Shown piece after piece: positions 14,825-20,944 of a stretch of DNA of 20,944 nucleotides; position 1 is the first letter of the stretch, and every line of letters begins with the position of its first letter. The translations under genes and the position numbers were made by a program. The notes under the pieces were generated by a model. It was given only the letters and a program-made list of their open reading frames with translations. It was not told where the DNA came from and did no database searches. Origin of the DNA: UBA9410 sp036123585 (lineage in GTDB: Bacteria > Actinomycetota > Acidimicrobiia > Acidimicrobiales > MedAcidi-G1); assembly GCA_036123585.1 (NCBI GenBank), contig JAZADN010000100.1:1-20944 (forward strand), in the 5' to 3' direction.

Positions 14825-15714
14825 TGCTCCCGGCCGCCTCCGTCACACTCGACGTAGAGGACCTCCGCCCGAGCCCGGATCTCCCTGAACGCGTCGTGGA
14901 CGCCACCCACCGGGTGTTGGACCTGTTCGCCGAGTACGACGTCCGGGCGTCGGTGTACGTGGTCGGCGAGCTGGCCCAGCGACGGCCGCAGTTGGTCCGA
15001 CGCATAGCCGACGAAGGCCACGAGGTTGGCCTGCACGCCTGGGCCCACGTACCGCTGCCAACCCTGGCCCCGGCCGCGTTCGTGGCCGACACCCACCGAG
15101 GCCGCTCCCTGCTCCAGGATCTGTCCGGCCAGCCAGTCGAGGGCTACCGGGCTCCCATGATGTCCCTGGTCCCCGAGGCATCGTGGGCCGTGCCCCTGCT
15201 CACCGAGATGGGTTTCTCCTACTCGTCCAGCGTCCTGCCCGCTCCCAGCCCGCTGTACGGCTGGCCCGGTCTGCCTCGACGCCCGTTCCGATGGAGGGAC
15301 GGGCCGGTCGAGTTCCCGTGCCCTCTGGTCCAACTCGGGCCAGTCGGCCTCCCCTACCTCGGGGGAACGTACCTGCGGCTCCTTCCAACCGCAGTGCGCC
15401 GCCTCGGCCTCCGGCGGGCCGGCAACGACGAGGCGCTTTGGGCTTACTGCCATCCTTGGGAATTCGACCCCGACGAGGCGTTCCACCCACACGATCACAT
15501 CGGCATGCTGGCCAGTCGGATCGCCTGGCTCCGGCGCTCCCGGATGGAACGTCAGGTCCGCCGACTCCTGGGCGACCCCGTGGCCCCGCCGCTGGCCTCG
15601 GTGGCTTCGGACCTGGAATCCTTGGCGGTCGATCTCGAGGTGGTCGACCCGGCCATCGTGGCCGCCGGTGGTCGGGTCGCACGCTGGGCCGAGGGCCGCC
15701 TGCGCGGGCGCTGA
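14824..15714 (+). CDS. NodB-type polysaccharide deacetylase
   Basis: Carbohydrate esterase family 4-like enzyme that removes acetyl groups from N-acetylated sugars in a glycan. Motif 1 is SVTLDVEDL with D10, E12 and D13, the DVED form known from exopolysaccharide-locus deacetylases. Motif 2 is HEVGLHAWAH, whose H71 and H75 give the metal-binding HxxxH pair. Motif 3 is GYRAPMMSL at about 106-114, and motif 5 is YCHPWEFDPDE near 213. There is no signal peptide, so it may act on lipid-linked intermediates inside the cell, or leave by another route. I start it at the ATG overlapping the previous stop (TGATG), giving 296 aa; the open frame upstream to 14137 lies over the glycosyltransferase gene. 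It sits between the two paralogous glycosyltransferases. Confidence 0.9.
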   Translation: MLPAASVTLDVEDLRPSPDLPERVVDATHRVLDLFAEYDVRASVYVVGELAQRRPQLVRRIADEGHEVGLHAWAHVPLPTLAPAAFVADTHRGRSLLQDLSGQPVEGYRAPMMSLVPEASWAVPLLTEMGFSYSSSVLPAPSPLYGWPGLPRRPFRWRDGPVEFPCPLVQLGPVGLPYLGGTYLRLLPTAVRRLGLRRAGNDEALWAYCHPWEFDPDEAFHPHDHIGMLASRIAWLRRSRMERQVRRLLGDPVAPPLASVASDLESLAVDLEVVDPAIVAAGGRVARWAEGRLRGR

Positions 15715-15717
15715 TCC

Positions 15718-17148
15718 ATGGGAGCCTCCGGTCCTCTCCGTTCCGCGCCACTCCCTACAGCCGTTCGCCGAGTCCTCCCAACCACGTTCCGAGGGCGGCT
15801 GCTGGGGATCGTCCTGATCGGCCTCGCCGTCCGTCTGGCCTACGTGTTCCTCGTAGCCAGCGGTAACCCGCTGAGCGGCGATGCCGCTGGCTACCACCTG
15901 GCCGCCAACCTGTTCGCCGACGGGTTGGGCTTTCCTGAGCCGCTACGCCACTTCTTTGGTGGGGTCGACGAGGTCGTCCTGGCCGACGGTACGACCCGAC
16001 TGGTGGAGACGCCGGTCGGCCACCTAGAACGGACCGCCGGCCATCCACCGGTGTGGACCATTCTGATGGGCACCTTCGCCTTCCTGGGCGCGACCACCAT
16101 CTTCCAGCAACAGGTCGTTTCCGCGCTTCTGGGGCTTCCGGCCGTCGTCCTCATGGGCCTGCTGGGGCGCCGTCTGGGCTCCGAGCGTCTCGGCCTCGTC
16201 ACCGCAGGGATAACCGCCACCTACGCCTTCGTTTGGATCAATGACGGGCTGATCGTGTCGGAGACGGCAGCCATCGCCGCGGCGGCCGCCACCATGCTGG
16301 CCGGTGTCAACTTCTGGCGGTCTCCTACCCGACGTCGGGCCGCCGTCCTCGGTCTGGTCGGGGGCCTTGCCGCCCTCACCCGGGCCGAACTGGTCCTCTT
16401 CCTGCCCATGGTTGCCGCAGTGGTCCTCCTCCGGGCGCCCCTGCCCTGGCGGGAGCGGATGATCCGCTACGCGGTGTGCGGCGCCACGGCGCTGGCCCTC
16501 TGCTTGCCATGGTTCGTCCGCAACTCGCTGGCCTTCGACGCCCCGGTGTTGTTCTCCAACGGAGCCGGCACGGTCCTCGTGCAGGCAAACTGCGACGACA
16601 CTTACCACGGTTCGGACCTCGGCTACTGGAGTCTGCGGTGCGGTCAACCCGCCCCGTTCGGGCCGGAAGGCGAGTTGCTCGACGAGTACGAGCGCGACCT
16701 AGTCGTCCGGGACCGGGCCACGGCCTACATCTCGGCGAACCGAGGACGACTGGTGTCAGTCGTCGTACCGGCCCGGGTGGGTCGCATGTGGGGCGTCTAC
16801 GAACCAGTCGAACAGCTACGGCGGGACGTCCACGCCGACCGGCGCTCGTTCTATGTGTCGCTTCTGGGGCTGGCCCAGTTCGCCCTGATCGTGCCGTCCG
16901 CCGTTGCCGGAGCGGTCGTGGTGTGGAGACGTCGTGGACCGCTTCTCGTCCTAGTCGCCTGGCTGCCGGTCGCCACACTGACCGCGGCCACCGCCTTTGG
17001 CAACACCCGGTACCGCACGGCGGCAGAGACCTCCCTCGTGGTACTGGCCGCTGTGGCTGTCGATGCCCTGACCGCCCGCCAGTGGCCGGACGCCAGACGC
17101 TCTTCGGCTCACGGGCCGTCGGCACAGCCTCCGGGAGGATCGTCGTAG
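15718..17148 (+). CDS. GT39-like membrane glycosyltransferase, second paralogue
   Basis: 476-aa GT-C membrane enzyme parallel to the protein at 13442-14824. Shared landmarks in order are NPLSGDAAGYHLAANLFADG (D55), TAGHPPVW (H109), GLVGGLAALTRAEL, SNGAG, QANCDDT (C292), GYWSLRCG (C308), RVGRMWGVYEP and FGNTRYRTAAE. The cysteine pair is 16 residues apart in both proteins, which suggests a conserved disulfide or metal site outside the membrane. The N-terminus is about 25 residues longer than in the paralogue. The start follows the deacetylase stop by three bases, and there is no Shine-Dalgarno. The last 40 bases overlap the 3' end of the convergent SGNH hydrolase gene. As the two copies differ in the first external loop, they may transfer different sugars or use different acceptors. 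Confidence 0.85.
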   Translation: MGASGPLRSAPLPTAVRRVLPTTFRGRLLGIVLIGLAVRLAYVFLVASGNPLSGDAAGYHLAANLFADGLGFPEPLRHFFGGVDEVVLADGTTRLVETPVGHLERTAGHPPVWTILMGTFAFLGATTIFQQQVVSALLGLPAVVLMGLLGRRLGSERLGLVTAGITATYAFVWINDGLIVSETAAIAAAAATMLAGVNFWRSPTRRRAAVLGLVGGLAALTRAELVLFLPMVAAVVLLRAPLPWRERMIRYAVCGATALALCLPWFVRNSLAFDAPVLFSNGAGTVLVQANCDDTYHGSDLGYWSLRCGQPAPFGPEGELLDEYERDLVVRDRATAYISANRGRLVSVVVPARVGRMWGVYEPVEQLRRDVHADRRSFYVSLLGLAQFALIVPSAVAGAVVVWRRRGPLLVLVAWLPVATLTAATAFGNTRYRTAAETSLVVLAAVAVDALTARQWPDARRSSAHGPSAQPPGGSS

Positions 17149-17900
17149 CGGGCATCGTCAGTCCACTCCCCCGTCCACCACCCTGGGGCTGGGGGCTCCA
17201 GGTCCACCACGTCCTCCAGAGCATCGAGCACCGCCTGGCCCAGCAGCGCCGCACCGCCCGGGCACAGATGCCCATCGTCCTGGCCGTCTCGAACCTTGCG
17301 GACCTGCACCTCATTCCCTTCGATACCTTCACGAAACCTCGTAAAGCCATGCCCCGAGCCTTCTTCGGGCACACCAAGCACCGGACCCGTCGCCACGTGG
17401 ACGACCGACCGGTGGCGGTCGCCCAGGGCGGCGAAGAGTCGGTTCGTCGCCTGTCGGGCCTCTTCGATTCCCTCGTCGGGCGGGGTGGGCGGCATGGACA
17501 GCCACACCACTTGGGCACCACCCGCGGCGAGACGGTCGGCCACCTCCTCGAGTCGTCGGGCATACCCCCCGGGGTTGGCCACGACTTCGCCAAGATCCCA
17601 GCCGCCGAGCATCACCACCACCAGATCGGGGTCACCGGCGACCGCTTCGGCCAGGTAAACATCGATGCCGGGTCGCAACAGGCCCACGCCGCCGTAGGAC
17701 CGGGTGTCGACGCTCACGTCGCCGGTGGCCTCCAGGGCCGACCGGATCCCGGGCTCCGCGTCGTAGGCGATGCTGTCGCCGATCACAACCACCCGCACGG
17801 GCCCCTCTCCGAAGGCGGAGGCCCCAACGAGGAGTCCGGCCATGCCCAGAACCACCACCACCACCAGCCATCTCGCCAATCGCGAGGAACGCCCTGCCAC
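17109..17900 (-). CDS. membrane-anchored SGNH/GDSL hydrolase
   Basis: Predicted esterase or acyl-transfer enzyme facing the outside. Residues 10-29 form a signal anchor (WLVVVVVLGMAGLLVGASAF) with no lipobox. Block I is VVIGDSIAYD with nucleophile S43, block II is YGGVG at 69-73, and block V is DDGHLCPGG with H210 and D207 or D208. Block III, normally GxND, reads GGWDL at 99-103, so the oxyanion-hole asparagine is replaced by tryptophan and catalysis may be altered. The GTG at 17900 has TACCCT six bases upstream and no Shine-Dalgarno. The final 40 bases overlap the end of the second GT39-like gene. In a glycan locus such proteins often add or remove O-acetyl groups; that role here is inferred. 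Confidence 0.83.
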   Translation of the reverse strand: MAGRSSRLARWLVVVVVLGMAGLLVGASAFGEGPVRVVVIGDSIAYDAEPGIRSALEATGDVSVDTRSYGGVGLLRPGIDVYLAEAVAGDPDLVVVMLGGWDLGEVVANPGGYARRLEEVADRLAAGGAQVVWLSMPPTPPDEGIEEARQATNRLFAALGDRHRSVVHVATGPVLGVPEEGSGHGFTRFREGIEGNEVQVRKVRDGQDDGHLCPGGAALLGQAVLDALEDVVDLEPPAPGWWTGEWTDDARYDDPPGGCADGP

Positions 17901-17906
17901 GCCGCG

Positions 17907-17912
17907 AGGGTA
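17907..17912 (-). promoter_or_regulatory. candidate -10 element of a leaderless promoter for the SGNH hydrolase
   Basis: Minus-strand TACCCT, six bases before the GTG at 17900, in a 34-bp divergent gap. A plus-strand TAGGCT at 17920-17925 lies nine bases before the ATG at 17935 and may serve the opposite gene, though its spacing is less typical. Confidence 0.45.
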
Positions 17913-17934
17913 GGAGGCCTAGGCTCGCGAGCCC

Positions 17935-18309
17935 ATGATGTCTCGTGGCGTCCGACCGGCCGTGGTGCTCTCCGTGGCGGCTCTGGTCCTAGGTGGCTGG
18001 ATCACCGTGGTCCCGTTCGATCGCCCTCTACCCGGTGGCGCCCCCTTCTCCCTGGAGGCCACCCCTGCCGTCGGCTGTCGGACCCCGCTGCTCGGGATGC
18101 TGGGCGACGACCGGCCCGCCGCCGAGGTATTCACCACCCCGAGGCCGAAGATCGGCGACCCCACGGTGATGCGCTCCATCGACTGCACGGCGCGGGCGCG
18201 CTTCCGGGTGGCGCTCGGCGGCGTCCTGCTCGTCGCCGGCCTCGTCGGACTGGCCGCCTCCCGCTCTCGCTCGTCCACGACTCCAAGTGGCGAGTCGTCC
18301 GTTCCGTGA
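17935..18309 (+). CDS. small two-helix membrane protein with paired cysteines, unknown function
   Basis: 124-aa protein with no family I can name. One membrane helix at about 8-26 and a second at about 92-108 enclose a 65-residue loop that should be extracytoplasmic, with cysteines C48 (VGCRTPL) and C84 (IDCTAR) placed to form a disulfide. The start could be either of two adjacent ATG codons (17935 or 17938). Its stop overlaps the start of the GNAT-like gene as GTGA, so the two proteins are probably made together. It might anchor or assist that cytosolic enzyme, but this is inference from position. The SGNH hydrolase starts 34 bp away on the other strand. Confidence 0.65.
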   Translation: MMSRGVRPAVVLSVAALVLGGWITVVPFDRPLPGGAPFSLEATPAVGCRTPLLGMLGDDRPAAEVFTTPRPKIGDPTVMRSIDCTARARFRVALGGVLLVAGLVGLAASRSRSSTTPSGESSVP

Positions 18310-19250
18310 GCGTGGACGAGCTACTGCCCACCGCGGAACTCCTGAATCTCGTCTTCGGGTTCGATCCACCGATCGGCGTCCGGCACCTGGCCTGGCAGTA
18401 CCTCGATAACCCCGAGGGGGCGGCCTCGGTGGGCCGGGTACATGCCGGGGAAAGACAGGTCGGCAACTACTCGCTGATCCCCCTCCGCTTCCAAGCACGC
18501 TCGGCACCTGAACTCCGCCTCGGCCTTGGTGTCGACCTTGCCACCCACCCTCAGTCCCGGGGCACCAGCGTCTTCCGTCGCACCGTCGAAGACAGCTACC
18601 GAGTGGGTGCGGCCGACGGCTTGGACGGGATCCTCGGCGTGGCCAACACCCAGTCGGCGCCCCGAATGGTCGAGACAATGGGCTGGCGTCTGCTGCCCGA
18701 CTGCCGTGCCCGATTCCTGCTCCCCGGCGGTCGGTCCGGGCCCGCGACAAGCCACCGAGTGGACGCCAGCCTCCTGGAGGGACCGGTGCCCGAGGAGGTG
18801 CTCCCCGAGCCCACCCCAGCACCCTGGCACGGCTACGGAACCCGTTGGACAGCAAGCCTGCTGCGCTGGCGGCTAGCCCGTCCCGGAGCCGACTACGTCC
18901 TACACGTCCGGGACGACGTGGCCTTCGTGAGCACTCTCACGCGTCAGGGCCCGTTACGAGTCGCCGTGCTCCTCAAGGTCCTCCCCCGAACCCACCTAGG
19001 CGGCACCTGGCCCCGGATCTCCACCACCTCGGCGGCCACCACCCTGGCCGTATACCACCGCACACCATTCGTACTCCACTGGGGTGCCTCTCCCCACCTG
19101 ACTGGCAGCGGGGTGGTCCTCCCCCAGCGAATCATGCCCAGTCCCCTTTCGCTGGTGCTGCATGCCTTCGAGGACGGAGCCACTCCTCGGTTCCACGAGG
19201 ACGCGATCTCCGTCACGTCCTTCGAGTTCCTTGACTTCGACGCCTACTGA
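18306..19250 (+). CDS. GNAT-like acyl-CoA N-acyltransferase
   Basis: 314-aa cytosolic protein. An N-terminal GNAT-type domain is suggested by the strand NYSLIPLRFQ (54-63), a second strand LRLGLGVDLATHP (70-82), and QSRGTSVFRRTVEDSYRVG (83-101), a degenerate acyl-CoA pyrophosphate loop plus helix. ILGVANTQSAPRMVETMGW (109-127) has the Asn and the GW ending typical of the GNAT C-terminal half. The remaining 180 residues form a second region with RWTASLLRWRL and strand-rich sequence, as in two-domain or FemAB-like acyltransferases of polysaccharide loci. The GTG start overlaps the previous stop by four bases; another GTG lies two codons on. Open frame continues far upstream, but over other genes. 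Substrate unknown; acylation of an amino sugar fits the locus. Confidence 0.75.
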   Translation: MSVDELLPTAELLNLVFGFDPPIGVRHLAWQYLDNPEGAASVGRVHAGERQVGNYSLIPLRFQARSAPELRLGLGVDLATHPQSRGTSVFRRTVEDSYRVGAADGLDGILGVANTQSAPRMVETMGWRLLPDCRARFLLPGGRSGPATSHRVDASLLEGPVPEEVLPEPTPAPWHGYGTRWTASLLRWRLARPGADYVLHVRDDVAFVSTLTRQGPLRVAVLLKVLPRTHLGGTWPRISTTSAATTLAVYHRTPFVLHWGASPHLTGSGVVLPQRIMPSPLSLVLHAFEDGATPRFHEDAISVTSFEFLDFDAY

Positions 19251-19291
19251 GGGCCGCAGGCTGGAGCCTCGTCCACGCCACCACCCGGGGG

Positions 19292-19297
19292 TACCGT
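19292..19297 (+). promoter_or_regulatory. candidate -10 element of a leaderless promoter for the GT2 synthase
   Basis: TACCGT lies seven bases before the GTG at 19305 in the 54-bp gap after the GNAT-like gene. There is no Shine-Dalgarno, so GT2 and DUF2304 could be transcribed from here as a unit. Confidence 0.45.
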
Positions 19298-19304
19298 TCC
19301 GATC

Positions 19305-20024
19305 GTGCGAACCGCAGTGATCATCCCGGCCTTCGACGAGGCCGACGCCCTGCCAATGGTGCTGGCCGATCTGAGAGCACACGTCCCTGACCACGAGGTA
19401 GTGGTTGTGGACGACGGATCCACCGACGGCACCCACCGAGCGGCCGCGGAGGCCGGAGCCACCTGCCTGCGCCTCCCATTCAACCTCGGCATCGGAGGAG
19501 CACTGCGCCTTGGATTCCGCTACGCCGCAGAGCAGGGGTTCGACCGGGCCTACCAGTTCGACGCCGACGGACAGCACGACGCCTCACAGGTCCCGGCCCT
19601 GCTGGCCGGGCTCGACTGCGCCGACATGGTGATTGGAAGCCGCTTCTCGGACGAAAGGGGCTACCGGGTGGGTTGGAGCCGAGGGCTGGCCATGGCGCTG
19701 CTTCGCCTCCTCGTCCGGAGGGTCACCGGCCAGTGGTTCACCGACACCTCGTCAGGTTTTCGGGCCTTTCGCCGGCCCGTCCTCGAGTTCTTCGCCACCG
19801 AGTATCCGATGGAGTACATGGAGTCGGTCGAGGCGCTGGTGCTGGCCGTCCGGGGTGGCTTCACCGTGCGTGAACTCCCGGTGGTGATGCACGACCGGAC
19901 CGCCGGAACAGCGTCCAACCGGAACCTGCGACTGGCCTACCACTTCGTGCGCCTCCTAATCGTCCTCGTCGCAGGTCGCCGACCCTCCGATGGTCGGAGT
20001 CGACTGGCTGAGGTGGCCCGGTGA
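19305..20024 (+). CDS. family 2 glycosyltransferase, polyprenyl-phosphate sugar synthase-like
   Basis: Transfers a sugar from a nucleotide sugar to a carrier, most likely polyprenyl phosphate as in dolichyl-phosphate mannose synthases. The GT-A fold is seen in AVIIPAFDEADALP at 4-17, VVVDDGSTDGT with D36 and D37, NLGIGGALRLGF at 60-71, and the metal-binding YQFDADGQHD with D86 and D88. SSGFRAFRR and the C-terminal region with ELPVVMHDRTAGTAS fit the acceptor side. The 239-aa protein has no C-terminal membrane helices of its own, only a hydrophobic stretch near 213-225. The DUF2304 gene overlaps its stop (GTGA) and probably supplies the membrane anchor. The product would feed the GT-C enzymes encoded upstream. 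The exact sugar cannot be read from sequence. Confidence 0.9.
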   Translation: MRTAVIIPAFDEADALPMVLADLRAHVPDHEVVVVDDGSTDGTHRAAAEAGATCLRLPFNLGIGGALRLGFRYAAEQGFDRAYQFDADGQHDASQVPALLAGLDCADMVIGSRFSDERGYRVGWSRGLAMALLRLLVRRVTGQWFTDTSSGFRAFRRPVLEFFATEYPMEYMESVEALVLAVRGGFTVRELPVVMHDRTAGTASNRNLRLAYHFVRLLIVLVAGRRPSDGRSRLAEVAR

Positions 20025-20419
20025 CCGTCGAGACGCACGTGGTGGTGGCGGTCCTGACCGTGGTCGCCGTAGTTGCCATCGTCAGGATGGTCCGACAGGG
20101 CGTCCTGAAGGCCAAGTACACGGTGCTTTGGCTTACGGTGGGCCTCGTCCTGGCCGTGGTGGCCTCGGTCCCCACCGTGCTTGACACCATCGCAGACCGG
20201 CTCGGCATCTGGTACCAGCCGACGCTCTTTCTGTTGCTGGCCATTGGATTCCTGCTGCTGGTGGCCATGCACTTCTCCTACGAGTTGTCCCGACTCGAGA
20301 AAAGGGTTCGAACCCTTGCCGAGGAACTCGCCCTGCTCCGAGGCCCGGTCATCGAGAACGAACCTCCTGCTGGAACAAACGATCCGGAGGTCGGTACGTC
20401 GGAGGATCCGGCGGACTAG
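20021..20419 (+). CDS. DUF2304 family membrane protein
   Basis: 132-aa membrane protein with three helices at about 5-24, 34-52 and 67-86, then a charged helix (ELSRLEKRVRTLAEELALL, 88-106) that can form a coiled coil, and an acidic tail. The KAKYTVLWLTVGL block after the first helix is characteristic of DUF2304. Members are commonly encoded next to GT2 polyprenyl-phosphate sugar synthases, as here, and are thought to act as membrane partner. The GTG start overlaps the GT2 stop by four bases. The stop TAG forms the palindrome CTAG with the stop of the convergent SGNH gene, leaving no room for a terminator between them. Confidence 0.88.
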   Translation: MTVETHVVVAVLTVVAVVAIVRMVRQGVLKAKYTVLWLTVGLVLAVVASVPTVLDTIADRLGIWYQPTLFLLLAIGFLLLVAMHFSYELSRLEKRVRTLAEELALLRGPVIENEPPAGTNDPEVGTSEDPAD

Positions 20420-20944
20420 GAGCCAGCCAGCCATCCATCGGCCACCAGCCTGGCCTCCAGTTGCTCGGCCAGAAGGTCTGCTCCTACCTCGTGAAAATGC
20501 ACGCCGTGCTCTTTGCGCAGCGGCACCTCGTGGCCCCCCGGGTCCACGACTGTCTCCCGGTAGGCGCCGTCAGCTCCGCCCAGCACCTTCATGCTGTCGA
20601 TGACGGTGACACCGGACCCCCACTCTTCGGCCGTGGCCGACCAGACGGCATTCAGGTCCTCGGTCAGGTAGCGGGCCGCTCGCATCCTCGGCGTGGTCCA
20701 CCAGTACACATGGGCCCCGTCCGCACGCCACCTGGACACCGCATCGTCCGCCCGGAATGCCAGAACCTCCCGCCAGGGGCTGGTTCCCGGCACAAGTTCC
20801 TCGCCGTCCACGGCGTAACCCTCGAACTCGTTGGCCCCGATCATCACCACCACCACGTCCGGCCGGACTTCGGCCACCAGACGCTCGTAGTCGGGCACCA
20901 CGTCGTCCTCCCAGTCCCAGAATGGCACGGTGAAGCCGAAGCCG
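20416..20944 (-). CDS. SGNH/GDSL hydrolase, 5' end beyond the window (partial)
   Basis: Only the C-terminal part is present: the frame is open to the window edge, and the family's block I GDS motif would lie further upstream. Visible are VVVVMIGANEFEG, the block III strand and loop with the oxyanion Asn in GANE; HVYWWTTPRMR, a typical strand after it; and HGVHFHEVGADLLAE, block V. In block V the usual DGxHF is HGVHF, so the catalytic Asp three residues before the His appears replaced by His, while the His itself is kept. No membrane segment is in the part seen. An internal GTG at 20928 is not a plausible true start because the domain begins earlier. It is the second SGNH protein of the locus, distinct from the one at 17109-17900. 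Confidence 0.82.
   Translation of the reverse strand, partial: GFGFTVPFWDWEDDVVPDYERLVAEVRPDVVVVMIGANEFEGYAVDGEELVPGTSPWREVLAFRADDAVSRWRADGAHVYWWTTPRMRAARYLTEDLNAVWSATAEEWGSGVTVIDSMKVLGGADGAYRETVVDPGGHEVPLRKEHGVHFHEVGADLLAEQLEARLVADGWLAGS

Noticed and set aside
16476..18305. Very long open frame upstream of the GNAT-like gene (924 aa if taken whole)
   Set aside because: It runs over the second GT39-like gene, the SGNH gene on the other strand and the two-Cys membrane protein. The translation there is Arg/Pro/Gly-rich without motifs. Only the part from 18306 is protein-like.
1..20944. Mobile elements, CRISPR arrays, tRNA genes, toxin-antitoxin or phage genes
   Set aside because: No transposase, integrase, regularly spaced repeats or tRNA-like cloverleaf was found, and base composition is even across the window, so I see no sign of recent transfer.

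Overview
The window is high-GC (roughly two thirds G+C by eye) bacterial chromosome with densely packed genes on both strands. It most resembles an actinobacterium, and my best guess is an Acidimicrobiia-type (often marine, MAG-derived) lineage. The reasons are a DUF3151 protein (a family I know only from actinobacteria), many GTG/TTG starts, very short divergent gaps and many apparently leaderless starts. The lineage is inference, because there is no rRNA or other marker here. I found no tRNA, rRNA, CRISPR array, insertion sequence or phage gene.

Left part (1-8604), housekeeping and metabolism. A ClC-family anion transporter/channel with a CBS pair (+) is followed by a minus-strand series: a small acidic protein, RNase D, a single-domain rhodanese, a MobA-like molybdenum cofactor nucleotidyltransferase and a DUF3151 protein. 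A small Cys-rich membrane protein (+) runs into the 3' end of pyruvate kinase (-). Next come a flavin-reductase-like protein (-), a glycerophosphodiester phosphodiesterase (+) and a CopD-like small membrane protein (+).

Middle (8605-9188): about 584 bp with no convincing gene. It holds one imperfect hairpin after the upstream gene and one perfect 6-bp hairpin. On the plus strand it is poor in T.

Right part (9189-20944), an envelope-glycan locus. Two minus-strand membrane glycosyltransferases (PIG-V-like and GT39/PMT-like) diverge from a tightly overlapping plus operon: a UDP-galactopyranose-mutase-like FAD enzyme, a membrane glycosyltransferase, a NodB-type polysaccharide deacetylase, and a second membrane glycosyltransferase that is a clear paralogue of the first. 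Then follow an SGNH hydrolase (-), a two-Cys membrane protein translationally coupled to a GNAT-like acyltransferase (+), a polyprenyl-phosphate-sugar-type GT2 synthase coupled to a DUF2304 membrane protein (+), and a 5'-truncated second SGNH hydrolase (-) running off the window. A coherent but inferred model is that GT2/DUF2304 makes a lipid-linked sugar donor, the four polytopic glycosyltransferases use such donors outside the membrane, and the deacetylase, SGNH and GNAT proteins trim or acylate the glycan.

The most useful cross-cutting observation is a recurrent TANNNT hexamer ending 6-7 nt upstream of start codons that lack a Shine-Dalgarno. It points to leaderless transcription and refines several start calls. 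Other points of interest are substituted ion-site residues in the ClC and pyruvate kinase proteins, a possible CTG start in RNase D, a perfect 11-bp inverted repeat between divergent glycan operons, and a palindrome centred in an 18-bp divergent gap.
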